Shown here one piece after another: positions 44,957 through 54,701 of a DNA stretch of 64,000 nucleotides. The translations under genes were made by a program, and so were the position numbers. The stretch is from Paenibacillus sp. FSL K6-3182. Lineage in GTDB: Bacteria > Bacillota > Bacilli > Paenibacillales > Paenibacillaceae. The DNA is taken from assembly GCF_037976325.1 (NCBI RefSeq), contig NZ_CP150265.1:7133501-7197500 (forward strand), read 5' to 3'. The notes under the pieces are model-generated. The model saw only the letters and a program-made list of their open reading frames with translations. It was not told the DNA's origin and did no database searches. How positions within the stretch are numbered: the first letter of the stretch is position 1; each line of letters begins with the position of its first letter.

Positions 44957-46015
44957 TTACACCTCGTTATGTTCGTGATACAAAACACTTTCCGTTACGA
45001 AAGCTTTTGCCTGTGCTTTATCATCATATAGACCATATGCGAGCATGAGCTTCGTTATTGCAGCCTCAACCGATAGCTTCTCAATTACAATGGCACCCGC
45101 TTCAATAAGGCGCAGTGACGACGAATATAGGGCTGCCGAACGATCTCGGATCGGACATATGTATACATCGATGCCAAGCTTTTTACAGTTTGCAATAAAC
45201 GCAGGAAGCGAGTACGGCCCTGCTTCTATTGCGCTTGCAGTACCCGAATGATGCAAATCATGGAGGATCGCCTTCGGCCGAATCGTTGTAAAATCATACA
45301 GCGAATAATTCAAGCCCGGATATGGCCGAATATAGACGATGCTGGAATCGAGCTTAAGGGTGTCCGGCTCCCATGCAAACGACGCTTTAGGCTTAGTACT
45401 CAGCGCTTCCGGTCTTGGATTTCTCTCATGCTCCAGCCAGTTGAACACTCGATCTGCCATCTTTCCGTACGGCACGCCGTAGGGGCTGCCGAATTGATCC
45501 GTAAAGGACATCGCTTGCGTAACTCTAGTTGCTAAGTAAACAAGTGCATCCCCTTTGTCATCCTCGTAAACGACAAATACGCCCGGCAGCTGTGCATCCA
45601 CTACAAAATCGATTGCATTTGCAAAATTACGGCGCCCATTGCTTCTTTCATCGGCAACCGGGTAATTGCTGGCGGTCAGCACAATTGGAATTTTTGTATC
45701 TGTGAACAAATAACCGATCATCGCTGCGCTATAAGCCAGCGTATCCGAACCATGGGTGATGACTATCCCAGCATACGAGTCGGTATCTATCCCATGGACA
45801 GCCTCTGCAAGCGCAATCCAATCCTCGGTCGTCATGTTTTCACTTAACAAGTTAAGCGGCTGTATCGCATCAAGTCTAACATCATCGCGCTGCTCAGCAC
45901 TGTTGATATAATCATCTATAAGCGAATAAGATCCCGCGTCATTAACATCGATGCCGTTTCCCTGCTTTTTGCTTCCAATGGTCCCGCCTGTAAAAACAAC
46001 CAATAACTGCTTCAC
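44957..46015 (-). CDS. ansA: L-asparaginase (type I-like)
   Basis: A 352-residue hydrolase with both asparaginase signatures: VVFTGGTIGS at the N-terminus (nucleophile Thr) and ITHGSDTLAYSA near residue 90 (Thr-Asp pair). It has no signal peptide, so it is cytoplasmic. It may act on asparagine or a related amide. Its stop lies 1 base from the next ATG. Confidence 0.9.
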   Translation of the reverse strand: MKQLLVVFTGGTIGSKKQGNGIDVNDAGSYSLIDDYINSAEQRDDVRLDAIQPLNLLSENMTTEDWIALAEAVHGIDTDSYAGIVITHGSDTLAYSAAMIGYLFTDTKIPIVLTASNYPVADERSNGRRNFANAIDFVVDAQLPGVFVVYEDDKGDALVYLATRVTQAMSFTDQFGSPYGVPYGKMADRVFNWLEHERNPRPEALSTKPKASFAWEPDTLKLDSSIVYIRPYPGLNYSLYDFTTIRPKAILHDLHHSGTASAIEAGPYSLPAFIANCKKLGIDVYICPIRDRSAALYSSSLRLIEAGAIVIEKLSVEAAITKLMLAYGLYDDKAQAKAFVTESVLYHEHNEV

Positions 46016-46182
46016 TAATGTTCCTCCTTATTGTCTTGCAATCGCTAGCCAGCGATAAAAAAAGATAACTTCTACTATCGTATATGCGGCTCTGCACTCT
46101 GGTCAAGGCACAAGCTCTATCCTTACATGTTGCCCTGTGCAACTCGCTTCATACGAGATCACATCGCCTATCCATCCAATTA

Positions 46183-46231
46183 AAAAAGGAGGTGCTGGGC
46201 ATTTGAAACTAACATGCCTACAGCATCCTCC
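46183..46231 (-). terminator. terminator of the solute-binding protein gene
   Basis: GGAGGATGCTG..GGCAT and ATGC.CAGC.CCTCC arms pair on the minus strand and are followed by TTTTTTAA. Confidence 0.82.
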
Positions 46232-46237
46232 AGTCAT

Positions 46238-47569
46238 TTAATCTCGCTCCTGTTTTCCTTGCTTCCGCCAAAAATCATCGAACTGCTTAAGCAATTCCTC
46301 CGTAGAAATGATATTCATCAAATGTTGTCGACCCAAATCCGTTCCCATTTGAAAAAATTGACTGTAATTTTTATAATAGCTCGGTTTTTTTACGCCCTGA
46401 AACCGATCGGGGTCATTTGCCATCAGCATATAAGGGGCATACGGTCCTGTAGAATACTTTTCCTCTTCAATCGTATTGTTATAGATGGATATAACGCCTG
46501 AGGCATCAGCAAAGGCACGATTGTTCTCAATCGATGACAAATAGGAAATGAATTTCCAAGCCTCATCCTTATGCTTAGACTGGGAAGCAATCCCCCAGCC
46601 GGCTGCACCAACGTTGTAATGAGAGATCCCATCAGGCCCTGTAGGCAAAGGGGCTGTTGCCCACTGGCTGCTCTCCAGCTTTTCCTTGATCATCTCTATC
46701 ACGTCTGAGTCTTGGATAAGCAAAGCCGCATTGCCGTTCACAAATGCTTGAACCTGTTCATTAAAGCCCCAATCTATGGACGCAGGATCTGAGATCTCTG
46801 TATAAATCTTCTTGTAAAGCTCAACAGCCTCTGCTGCCCGCTTGCCTGAGAATATCGTCGAGCCATCCGTATTAAACATGGAATCGCTTATATCGACGTT
46901 CTCTCCGTTATAGTCCTGAACGATTGAAGACAACGTATTAACGGCACCACTGCCTCCTCGAAAGGAAAAGCCGTATATCCTCTCCATCGGCTTCGTCAAT
47001 TGCTTGCCGACAAAGAAGAGCTGCTCCCATGTTTCTGGCACTTGCAGCGCCTTGGCATCGAACCAATCCTTGCGATAATAAAGCTGCACTTGATAAAGAC
47101 TGCTCGGAATATAATAAGCAACATCGCCTGCATCTCTAGACATCAGCTTTGCATTATTGTTAAGCAGCATATAATTGCTCCATGATGAAATATAACTCTC
47201 CAAGCTGGTTATCAGACCACTTTCCGCAAGCTGATGTACCGTAACGTCCCGCACCTCAACAATATCAATCGCTTGGTTCTGCTCCAGCATCGTCAAGATC
47301 GTCTGATCAGCGGTCTCGTATTCTGACGAAACTCTCACAATCTCAATGGTTGGATTGTCGAGCTCAAATTGTGCAATCAATTTGTCTAATTCCACTGTCC
47401 GTAGCGGCGTCATTAGGCTCTCAACAATTTTTAAAGTCACCTTATTCGGAGCTGGTGTCTGTTCAAGCGGTTCCGGACTATTTGGATTAAGCGTACAACC
47501 GCTTATGAAAGATATCATGATAATTAACGAGAGCGGGTATAGTGCTTTGCCCATTTGATTGAGCTTCAT
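46238..47569 (-). CDS. ABC transporter solute-binding lipoprotein (family 1, sugar type)
   Basis: A 443-residue extracellular binding protein. The signal peptide ends in the lipobox ISGC (near residue 25). The mature part has the family-1 features: ELDKLIAQFELDNPTIEIVRV, the glycine-rich hinge near VGAAGWGIASQSKHKDEAWKF, and a late EELLKQFDDFW. The ligand is probably an oligosaccharide. ATG at 47567-47569 with GGGAGGG. No permease or ATPase genes adjoin it, so it is an orphan. An inverted repeat sits just upstream (47588-47614). Confidence 0.88.
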   Translation of the reverse strand: MKLNQMGKALYPLSLIIMISFISGCTLNPNSPEPLEQTPAPNKVTLKIVESLMTPLRTVELDKLIAQFELDNPTIEIVRVSSEYETADQTILTMLEQNQAIDIVEVRDVTVHQLAESGLITSLESYISSWSNYMLLNNNAKLMSRDAGDVAYYIPSSLYQVQLYYRKDWFDAKALQVPETWEQLFFVGKQLTKPMERIYGFSFRGGSGAVNTLSSIVQDYNGENVDISDSMFNTDGSTIFSGKRAAEAVELYKKIYTEISDPASIDWGFNEQVQAFVNGNAALLIQDSDVIEMIKEKLESSQWATAPLPTGPDGISHYNVGAAGWGIASQSKHKDEAWKFISYLSSIENNRAFADASGVISIYNNTIEEEKYSTGPYAPYMLMANDPDRFQGVKKPSYYKNYSQFFQMGTDLGRQHLMNIISTEELLKQFDDFWRKQGKQERD

Positions 47570-47587
47570 AAATTCCCTCCCGATCAT

Positions 47588-47614
47588 AAAGTAATGATGC
47601 ATAACCATTACTTT
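47588..47614 (-). promoter_or_regulatory. inverted repeat upstream of the binding-protein gene
   Basis: AAAGTAATG (47588-47596) and CATTACTTT (47606-47614) are perfect arms with a 9-base gap next to the ribosome site. They could be an operator or an RNA hairpin. Confidence 0.5.
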
Positions 47615-47704
47615 ATTTATCGGCTACATGCGCTTCAATCAATACAGCTGACCTCTTCTTTTTTTTTGCAGAATACCACAGATAAAATGGAACGAGCGCC
47701 TCAT

Positions 47705-49255
47705 TTATTGCGCGCAACTCATCAAATGCCTCACTGTCTCATCGATGAGCCCATCGTGGACGGTCGGATTATAGTTCAGCCGGTCGTGATAGCCGATAAA
47801 GATACATCTTCTGCGTGCATCCTTTTCCCTCAATCGGCGCCAGCCCTCCTCCAGCTGATTGCAATAATCACGGGAAGCCTCCGCTGGTACGAGGAAGAGA
47901 ACGCTGCTGCAGCCTAGTTCAGCGATCTCCCTTAGCGAGCTCGTATCAAGAAATCCGATCTGGTGTGCCGATTTCGGATAGGTCATTTGCAAATCGTCAT
48001 AAAAAAGGTCCTTCATCTTGCGGCGGCGCGGGCCAAATATTCGAAAGCCCGTTTTTCCGGCATGAACAATTAAGATAGGCTCATCGCCTAGACTATTTTT
48101 GAGCTGCTCACGCGCGTTTTGCACCTTCATCTCATAATAGGACAACCAGCGCTCTGCTACGGTGGACAAGCCTAATGCATTACTTATCTCAAGCAGCCGC
48201 TCCTTCCAGGAATAAGCCTTCCAATCGAGCATTAGAACCGGAGCGATAGCCGAACATGCCGCGTACATTTCCTCATCCAGCATACCTGCCAATATGAGAT
48301 CCGGCTCCGCTTCACGCAGCTGCTGGAGCACCCGTTCATGCTGATGAGTGCTCAAACGAATAAAGGACAAGCAAGTAGGCATTCCGATAGCTGATAGGTC
48401 GCCCGCGAACACAGATACAAGCGTGGCTACTCGTTTCTTCGCAAGCTGGGCATATTCCGTAGGAGCCAGTCCCATATGTTTCTTAAACAGCCGGCTAAAA
48501 TAGTACTCGTCAGGATAGCCGACGGAATGGGCCACGTCGACGATGGAAGAGGACGTACCCGAGAGCATGCGCATAGAAGCATCGAGCCTCAGCTTGGTCA
48601 TATATTTAAGCGGTGTAAGTCCTGTATAACTGCGAAAGGCTTGATAAAAACGGCTTGTACTCACCCCTGAGGATCTTGCGAGCTCCTCCATATCCATCGG
48701 TGTACTTAACTGCTCAATCATAAACTGCTTGGCTTGCTCGACGTAGCCAATTAAATCAGCTTCGGTCTCTCTCGGCTGCTGGACGGACTGAATGAGCGCA
48801 GCCACCATTGCATAAAGCTGTGATTGCAGCTGATAGTATAAAACCACATCATCAGTACCGCAGTCGCTTTGAAAGTCCTGAAGCCAGCTTCTCGCCTGCG
48901 GCAGCCTCAGCAGTTTTAATCCCATACTGTCTCGGTAAGGGAGCATCTCCGCGCCTGCTGCTGTCGAACCGCTTCGGAAGCGAATAAGTACGATTTCAGC
49001 TAGATGGTTGCCCTCATTAAGCAGCGTACATTCACAATGGGACGGAATGAGAAACAGCTCACCGCCAACGGCTTTTTTAGTCGTGTGCTGCCCCTTCTTC
49101 ACAATGGAAACTTTTATTTTATGTTGAAGCACAAACGCAAAGCATTGCTCCTCTCGATTGTTCAACTGCATATGGTGCAGCGACGGGAGCTTAACTTCCT
49201 CCGTGCCAATATAGAACATTTCACCGTACTTTGTTTGATTCGGTTGCTGCGACAT
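47705..49255 (-). CDS. AraC regulator fused to a siderophore-binding-like domain (Btr-like)
   Basis: A 516-residue protein. An N-terminal cupin-like part (about 1-150) is followed by an AraC DNA-binding domain (about 160-265: MDMEELARSSGVSTSRFYQAFRSYTG, VGYPDEYYFSRLFKKHMGLAP). The C-terminal 240 residues look like a periplasmic-binding (BtuF/FecB) domain with GDLSAIGMPT and EPDLILAG. B. subtilis Btr has this architecture and activates siderophore uptake when ferri-bacillibactin is present. An almost perfect Fur box lies upstream. No uptake operon adjoins it in this window, so the target is elsewhere. Confidence 0.88.
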   Translation of the reverse strand: MSQQPNQTKYGEMFYIGTEEVKLPSLHHMQLNNREEQCFAFVLQHKIKVSIVKKGQHTTKKAVGGELFLIPSHCECTLLNEGNHLAEIVLIRFRSGSTAAGAEMLPYRDSMGLKLLRLPQARSWLQDFQSDCGTDDVVLYYQLQSQLYAMVAALIQSVQQPRETEADLIGYVEQAKQFMIEQLSTPMDMEELARSSGVSTSRFYQAFRSYTGLTPLKYMTKLRLDASMRMLSGTSSSIVDVAHSVGYPDEYYFSRLFKKHMGLAPTEYAQLAKKRVATLVSVFAGDLSAIGMPTCLSFIRLSTHQHERVLQQLREAEPDLILAGMLDEEMYAACSAIAPVLMLDWKAYSWKERLLEISNALGLSTVAERWLSYYEMKVQNAREQLKNSLGDEPILIVHAGKTGFRIFGPRRRKMKDLFYDDLQMTYPKSAHQIGFLDTSSLREIAELGCSSVLFLVPAEASRDYCNQLEEGWRRLREKDARRRCIFIGYHDRLNYNPTVHDGLIDETVRHLMSCAQ

Positions 49256-49301
49256 GCGCGCTCACATCCTTGATAAACAATATTATTTTATAAATTGTAA
49301 A

Positions 49302-49316
49302 TAATAATAATTATCA
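49302..49316 (-). promoter_or_regulatory. Fur box before the Btr-like regulator
   Basis: The minus strand reads TGATAATTATTATTA; the 7-1-7 Fur consensus is TGATAATnATTATCA, so one base differs. It lies 47 bases upstream of the start codon. Confidence 0.8.
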
Positions 49317-49445
49317 TTGTCAATGCTGTAAGTAGAGTAAGCTTATTCCAAATGACAGTTGATGAGCGATCCCTTACGTTTCACTTCACCCTCAAGCATT
49401 GAAAAACAAAAGCTTTCCTTATCATAAAGATCGAGGTGACTTAAC

Positions 49446-50063
49446 TTGAAGATGTCTACTAACGATGTTTCCAAAGAGCATCATCAACATAGCAAGGAAG
49501 AGCCTAAAGTCAATCCGCGCAGCAGCAAGCGTTATTTTGGCCGCGGCGGCGTGAAGGCTGCACTTATGAAGCTGCTCATCGACCAGCCAATGCACGGCTA
49601 CCAGATGATGAAGGCTCTAGAGGAGCAATCTGGCGGACTTTATGTACCCAGTGCCGGCTCCATTTATCCCACGCTTCAAATGCTTGTGGGATCCGGCTTC
49701 GTCTCCGTTCGCTTAGAGGATGGCGCCAAAAAAGTCTATAAAATTACCGAGCAAGGTCGTGCAGCATTACAGCTGCTTCCTGAGAAAACAAAGTACAATA
49801 AAGCGGAGGGCAGCAGCCCATCGCCAAAAGCCGAATCGTTCCGGAATGAGAAAATTCGGATTAAGCTTGGATTATCGATTGAATCCTTTAATCTGCTTAA
49901 GCTGGTAACACGCGCCGAACAAGAAGCATCCGCAAGCAAAGAGCAAGCAGAAGAGCTGCAGCGTCTGTTAACTGAGCAGCAGCAGCAAATCAGCGCCTTT
50001 CTCGATGGGTCCGTGAAAAATGCGAATGCAGCTATAGTTCCATACGAATTGGCCGGACGTTAA
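49446..50063 (+). CDS. PadR-family transcriptional regulator
   Basis: A 205-residue regulator. A hydrophilic His/Lys/Glu-rich leader of about 30 residues is followed by a PadR winged helix (about 35-110: ALMKLLIDQPMHGYQMMKALEEQSGG, SIYPTLQMLVGSGFV, KVYKITEQGRAAL) and a C-terminal coiled-coil (about 145-190, EQEASASKEQAEELQRLL). The start is probably the TTG at 49446 (GAGGTG 7 bases upstream); the ATG two codons later is the alternative. It converges on the MMPL gene. Targets are unknown. Confidence 0.86.
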   Translation: MKMSTNDVSKEHHQHSKEEPKVNPRSSKRYFGRGGVKAALMKLLIDQPMHGYQMMKALEEQSGGLYVPSAGSIYPTLQMLVGSGFVSVRLEDGAKKVYKITEQGRAALQLLPEKTKYNKAEGSSPSPKAESFRNEKIRIKLGLSIESFNLLKLVTRAEQEASASKEQAEELQRLLTEQQQQISAFLDGSVKNANAAIVPYELAGR

Positions 50064-50074
50064 GTAACAAGAAA

Positions 50075-50124
50075 AGGGTTATCGCATAGGTCTTTGTCAT
50101 GCACCAAAGACCCTGGATAACCCT
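50075..50124. terminator. bidirectional terminator
   Basis: AGGGTTATC..AGGTCTTTG and CAAAGACC..ATAACCCT form a two-part stem between the converging padR and MMPL genes. Confidence 0.8.
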
Positions 50125-50134
50125 GCTTTATTAA

Positions 50135-53100
50135 CTAGTGAGTTGAATCATGCGAAACATGGTGACCCTTAAGCGTTTGACCGCTATGCAAACGATCCGT
50201 TTTCTCAGCATCCTGTTTGCGTCCCATAAACGGCCACCAGTTAGCAGGACCGAAAGTGCGTACCATAACTGGAATGAATAATGGAAGCATCAACAATGCA
50301 TAGATGAACAGTCCACAAAGCACAATAGTTGCAATTTGCAGGAGTGACATCACTCCTGAAGGAAGCATCGCTGCGAATGTTCCGCCTAGAATAACGGCTG
50401 CAGACATAATAACCGTACCCATGTTTTTCATCGCTTCCAAAATGGCTTCCTGAGGCGACAGATGGCGGTATTCTTTAAAGCGATCCATCAAGAAAATACT
50501 ATAATCAATTCCTAGTGCGACGAGCATGACGAACCCGAAAAATGGAACCGCCCAGCTAATTCCCGACTGCCCAAGCAGCCTTACGAATATGACTTCTGCA
50601 ATCGCCATTGAGGAATAGAACGTAACGAGAAGCGATGCGATCATATAAAGCGGCATGACGATCGAGCGGAACAAAAGGATAAGGATAATTGAAATGCCGA
50701 TGAGCATGAGAATAACCGTACGCGAATAATCCGACGCTGAAATATTGCTCAAATCGTTATTCATACTCGTTACACCGCCGACAGCTACCTGTGATCCGTT
50801 ATAATCGGTGTTTTGAATCGCGCGGTGAACAGCTGCTTCCAGTCCGTCGATTTGCGCCATCGTTTCCTGTGCATACGGATTGCCTTTAAATATGACATCG
50901 AACTTCGCTGTTTGGCGATCCTCCGACATATACACATTAAGGGCAGCCTGAAATTCCTTGTTCGCAATGGCTTCCTCTGGAATATAAAAGCCCGTCATTT
51001 GCTTATTCGGCGATTCCGCTAGACTATTCAAATATCCGCCCGCGGATGTGAGTCCATCGGTTACCTTCGATAAGCCATCAACGCTTTGATCCAAACCGCC
51101 GGTCAATTCGCCCAGCTGATCGTTTAGCGATGCAAACCCTGCCTGCAGTTCCTTCTGTCCATCTGATAGTTCATTAAAGCCCTGCGTGACACCAGGCAGC
51201 TTCGATACAATTTGACCTTGGCCTGCGGCTGCCTGCTCAATTCCTTTTTGCAGTTCTCCAAGTCCTGCAGCAAGCTTGCCAAGACCCGAAGCTAGCGCCG
51301 TTTGCCCTTCACTTGCTTGCAAGAAACCGGCATTCGCTTGTGTCATTCCCGCTGAAATGCCTGTCAGCTGCTCATTAAGCTGAGACAACTGCCCGCTGAT
51401 TCCTGCTGCTCCTTGCTGGAGATTTCCAAGAGCAAGCATGGTTTGTTTAAAAGTCTCATCGGTTTGCAGCTCTGGGTGACTTTCCTGAAGTGCAGTCAGA
51501 CTTTGCTGTACGCCGGATAACCCGCTCGCAAGCTTCTCCTGTTCAGATGCAATCGCGCTATATGCACCTGTAAGCTTTCCAAGACCGCCGCCTAGCTGCT
51601 CGTAGCTGCTAAGCAATTTACGGCTCGCGCCTGCCAGCTGCTCCGCACTCGCCTGCGCCTGCTTCAAGCCCTCGCTAAGCTCTCCCGCACCTGCAGATCC
51701 ATCCTGCAGCCCTTGCTGAATCTTCTTCAAACCTGCGCCAAGCTGTACAATCCCAGCCTTCAGCTCATTCGTACCATTAACGAGCTTACCGGCGCCGTCA
51801 ACAGCTTCATTTAATTTCGGCTTATTCTCGCTTAACGCGCTGCTTGCCTCGGAGAGACCATCACCGATTTTGCCCAAGCCTTCGCCGCTTTGACCAAGCC
51901 CACTCTCAAGGGTGGTAACTTGATCTGCCACGAGAAATTGCTCCATTACATCACCTGTCGGACGAGTTGCACTGCGAACGGCCTTGATGCCTCCAGAATT
52001 CGCAAGCTCGCGGCTGATTTGCTCTAGTACAGCAAGCCCCTCAGGTGTGTCCATCGGTTTATCAGCTTTGACCACAACGGTAGTAGGCAGTGAATCACCA
52101 GGTCCAAAGCTATCCGCAATAATGTTGAACGCTTTAACAGAGTCATATTTATCGCCAATCTCATCCAGCGAGTTGAAAGAGATTGTGCCTTTATACGCTG
52201 TAAGGAAAGGTACGATAATTACTGCCAAAATAACGAGCGCCCACAAAGGGCGTTTTAGTGAAAACTTACCCACTGTACCCCAAAGCTTGCTCGGCTTATG
52301 CTCAAGCGAGCCTTTCGCCGGCCAAAACAATTTTGTACCCAGCACCGCCATAAAAAACGGCACGATCGTAAACAATGCGATAAGCAGTACCGCAACACCA
52401 ACTGCAACGGCTACGGCAGAGCGGTAAAGCATAAACGTCGAGAATCCGATTGCTGAGAATCCCACCAACACAGCTAAGCCAGAAAATAATACGGTTCTTC
52501 CTGCAGTACGGTAAGTTTGAACAATCGCTTCTGTCTTGTTGCCGCTGCTATGCGTCAACTCTTCCTTGAAGCGGCTAATGAGCAGGATGCAATAGTCTGT
52601 GCCGATCCCAAATAATACGGCAACCAAGAAAATTTGCGTGAAGTTGGAAAGCGGAAAATCAAAATATTTGACTAAAAACGCAATAACGGATTGTGATATT
52701 AAATAAGTAAATCCAACGGCCACTAGCGGTACGAGTGGCGCAATCGCAGAACGGAATACAACAAACAAAATAATTAAAATAAATCCAAGCGTAATAAACT
52801 CGGTTTTCTTAAGCCCTTCCTGCGAGCTTTGTACAACATCCTCAGAAATAAGCCAGTTCCCTGTATAATAATGCTCCACTTTCACATCTGAAATCGTCTC
52901 ATAGAGACCGTCTCTCAGCTCAGCAAGCTCACGGTCGCCAGCCTCGACATTAACGAGCGCAAGGATGGTGCTTCCATCCTTCGATACCATTTGCTCCTCA
53001 AGCTCTTTGGTATCAAAATGAGTCGTCACGGAGAGAACCCCGATAGCCTCGCCTTTGCTCTTCAGCTCATCGATTCCTCTCTTCACTTCCGCTAAATCGG

Positions 53101-53350
53101 CATCCTTCAGACCGCCGTCCTTATGGAATACAAGTACAGTTGGCATTCCGCTGCTGGCGCCTGCATTATCGCCTCCGCCAATCGATTTCTCCAGGTCCCT
53201 GGCGACTGACGAAGAATAACCATCAGGCACGTTGATTTGCCCTTTCGTACGAACAAGCTCTTCCATATTCGGCGCGCTGAGCATTAAGCCTACGGCAGCA
53301 GCAAGCCACAATATAAGGACAAACCATCTAAATTTCAAAACGGTTCTCAT
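50135..53350 (-). CDS. MMPL/RND-family membrane transporter (YdgH-like)
   Basis: A 1071-residue exporter with two halves of six helices. Each half has the proton-relay type motif (GIGTDYCILLISRFKEEL near 250; LGIDYSIFLMDRFKEY near 960). Between them an extracellular segment of about 350 residues (about 470-830) consists of repeated Gly/Ala/Gln/Leu-rich heptads (GLSEASSAL, QLGAGLKKIQQGL, ...), probably a long coiled coil, as in YhgE/YdgH-type proteins. The marR gene lies 28 bases upstream, an arrangement like ydgG-ydgH. It is likely to export lipids, peptides or drugs. Confidence 0.9.
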   Translation of the reverse strand: MRTVLKFRWFVLILWLAAAVGLMLSAPNMEELVRTKGQINVPDGYSSSVARDLEKSIGGGDNAGASSGMPTVLVFHKDGGLKDADLAEVKRGIDELKSKGEAIGVLSVTTHFDTKELEEQMVSKDGSTILALVNVEAGDRELAELRDGLYETISDVKVEHYYTGNWLISEDVVQSSQEGLKKTEFITLGFILIILFVVFRSAIAPLVPLVAVGFTYLISQSVIAFLVKYFDFPLSNFTQIFLVAVLFGIGTDYCILLISRFKEELTHSSGNKTEAIVQTYRTAGRTVLFSGLAVLVGFSAIGFSTFMLYRSAVAVAVGVAVLLIALFTIVPFFMAVLGTKLFWPAKGSLEHKPSKLWGTVGKFSLKRPLWALVILAVIIVPFLTAYKGTISFNSLDEIGDKYDSVKAFNIIADSFGPGDSLPTTVVVKADKPMDTPEGLAVLEQISRELANSGGIKAVRSATRPTGDVMEQFLVADQVTTLESGLGQSGEGLGKIGDGLSEASSALSENKPKLNEAVDGAGKLVNGTNELKAGIVQLGAGLKKIQQGLQDGSAGAGELSEGLKQAQASAEQLAGASRKLLSSYEQLGGGLGKLTGAYSAIASEQEKLASGLSGVQQSLTALQESHPELQTDETFKQTMLALGNLQQGAAGISGQLSQLNEQLTGISAGMTQANAGFLQASEGQTALASGLGKLAAGLGELQKGIEQAAAGQGQIVSKLPGVTQGFNELSDGQKELQAGFASLNDQLGELTGGLDQSVDGLSKVTDGLTSAGGYLNSLAESPNKQMTGFYIPEEAIANKEFQAALNVYMSEDRQTAKFDVIFKGNPYAQETMAQIDGLEAAVHRAIQNTDYNGSQVAVGGVTSMNNDLSNISASDYSRTVILMLIGISIILILLFRSIVMPLYMIASLLVTFYSSMAIAEVIFVRLLGQSGISWAVPFFGFVMLVALGIDYSIFLMDRFKEYRHLSPQEAILEAMKNMGTVIMSAAVILGGTFAAMLPSGVMSLLQIATIVLCGLFIYALLMLPLFIPVMVRTFGPANWWPFMGRKQDAEKTDRLHSGQTLKGHHVSHDSTH

Positions 53351-53377
53351 CTTTGTTCCCCCTCAAATATAATAAAA

Positions 53378-53818
53378 CTATGGATTCATCATTTCTTTAG
53401 CAAGCTTCTCGAAGGTTTCGATAAAACAGTTCGCTTCCTGCTCTTCAAAACGATTAATGTATTTGGCCAGCAGCACTTGTATCTTATCCTCCATGAGGTC
53501 GCAAACCTGCTTGCCTTCCTCGGTTAGCGCTAAATAGATGACCCTGCGATCCTTCTCATCTGGAAATCTTTGAATCAAGTTTTTATCAAATAATCGCGTA
53601 ATGATCGCGGTTATTGAGCTTTTGCCCACGCAAAAAATGTCCGCTAATTCGGATGATGTGCTCATTTCCTTCGAATGCAAATAACGTAGTGTCGCAAACT
53701 GGTCTACCGTTAGATCATCTGGCATTAACTCGCGGATCATCGCATTTAATCGACGGTTTACAAGAAAATTAGCCGCTTCGTAGCGATCGATGAGTTGTTT
53801 CAATGATGCTCGATCCAC
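53378..53818 (-). CDS. MarR-family regulator of the MMPL transporter
   Basis: A 146-residue regulator. The MarR winged helix spans about 35-105 (SSELADIFCVGKSSITAIITRLFDKNLIQR, wing DEKDRRVIYLALTEEG). The single Cys in the recognition region (FCVGKSS) could be redox-active, which is only a possibility. GTG start with AAAGGGGG. It is co-transcribed with the MMPL gene and presumably represses it through the palindrome at 53864. Confidence 0.9.
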   Translation of the reverse strand: MDRASLKQLIDRYEAANFLVNRRLNAMIRELMPDDLTVDQFATLRYLHSKEMSTSSELADIFCVGKSSITAIITRLFDKNLIQRFPDEKDRRVIYLALTEEGKQVCDLMEDKIQVLLAKYINRFEEQEANCFIETFEKLAKEMMNP

Positions 53819-53863
53819 ACTGGTGTCCCCCTTTATGTAGTTTCTAAATATCCACGAAATTAA

Positions 53864-53892
53864 TTCTATTATGAAACAGTTCGATAATAGAA
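53864..53892 (-). promoter_or_regulatory. MarR operator candidate
   Basis: TTCTATTAT (53864-53872) and ATAATAGAA (53884-53892) are perfect arms with an 11-base gap. An overlapping AGTTC-N7-GAACT repeat lies at 53878-53894. They lie 46 bases upstream of the marR start. Confidence 0.6.
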
Positions 53893-54045
53893 CTATATCA
53901 AACGATTTTATTTAAAACAACGCCTTATTTTAGAATATATTGTGAACAGATGTGAACAAGAGAAGGACAAGCCATTTGCTTTTTTCAAGCTGCCGTTTAT
54001 ATACTAGTGAAGTAATCAAACCAACCATTATTGGAGGTATGTCGT

Positions 54046-54609
54046 ATGTACGATATCGTTATTATTGGTGCTGGTCCGGCTGGAGCAAGTGCAGCCATTT
54101 TTACTGCAAAAGCAGGAAAAAAGACGCTCGTGTTTGAGAACAACAAAGGAATGACAAAACGCGCTTGGTTCGAGAACTACTACGGAATATCAGAAATTGG
54201 CGGCTCTGACCTTGTGGATACAGGCAAACGACAGGCTGAGAAATTCGGAGCAGAGTTCAAGGAGGAAACCGTACAAAATATCGTTGCCATCACTGACGGC
54301 CTGCGGGTGGAAACAGACGGCGGAAGCTATGAAGGAAGGCATGTACTTATTGCAACAGGCGTTTCGACTGAGCTGGCTGAGCATATCGGGATCTCTACAA
54401 AACCGGGTACCGAGCCTCGTATCAAAACCGTTATTGCGGTCGACGCGGCTGGTAAAACGAATATTGACAACATTTGGGCGGCAGGAACGGTTGCTGGCGT
54501 AAGCGTGCATGCTGTCGTTACTGCAGGGGATGGGGCAAAAGCTGCCATTAACATCATTAGCGAATTAAACGGCGAACGTTATGTGGATCACGATATTTTA
54601 AAGGTTTAA
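54046..54609 (+). CDS. compact thioredoxin-reductase-like flavoprotein lacking NADPH domain and CxxC
   Basis: A 187-residue protein. It starts MYDIVIIGAGPAGASAAIF (FAD-binding GxGxxG) and ends with the FAD motif NIDNIWAAGTVAGVSVHAV...GAKAAI of the TrxR/AhpF family. The 120-residue NADPH-binding domain with its CxxC that normally lies between them is absent: IATGVS passes almost directly to the C-terminal FAD segment. The whole protein has no Cys. It should bind FAD but cannot work as a standard disulfide reductase. ATG at 54046 with TGGAGGT upstream. Confidence 0.8.
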   Translation: MYDIVIIGAGPAGASAAIFTAKAGKKTLVFENNKGMTKRAWFENYYGISEIGGSDLVDTGKRQAEKFGAEFKEETVQNIVAITDGLRVETDGGSYEGRHVLIATGVSTELAEHIGISTKPGTEPRIKTVIAVDAAGKTNIDNIWAAGTVAGVSVHAVVTAGDGAKAAINIISELNGERYVDHDILKV

Positions 54610-54701
54610 CAGTATCTTCCTGAAACAAAAGCAGGATATTAGAAAAAATTGTCGAATAACAGGGAAAATAATCAAACTCTTTTTACGTTCCTAGCCTTGT
54701 C

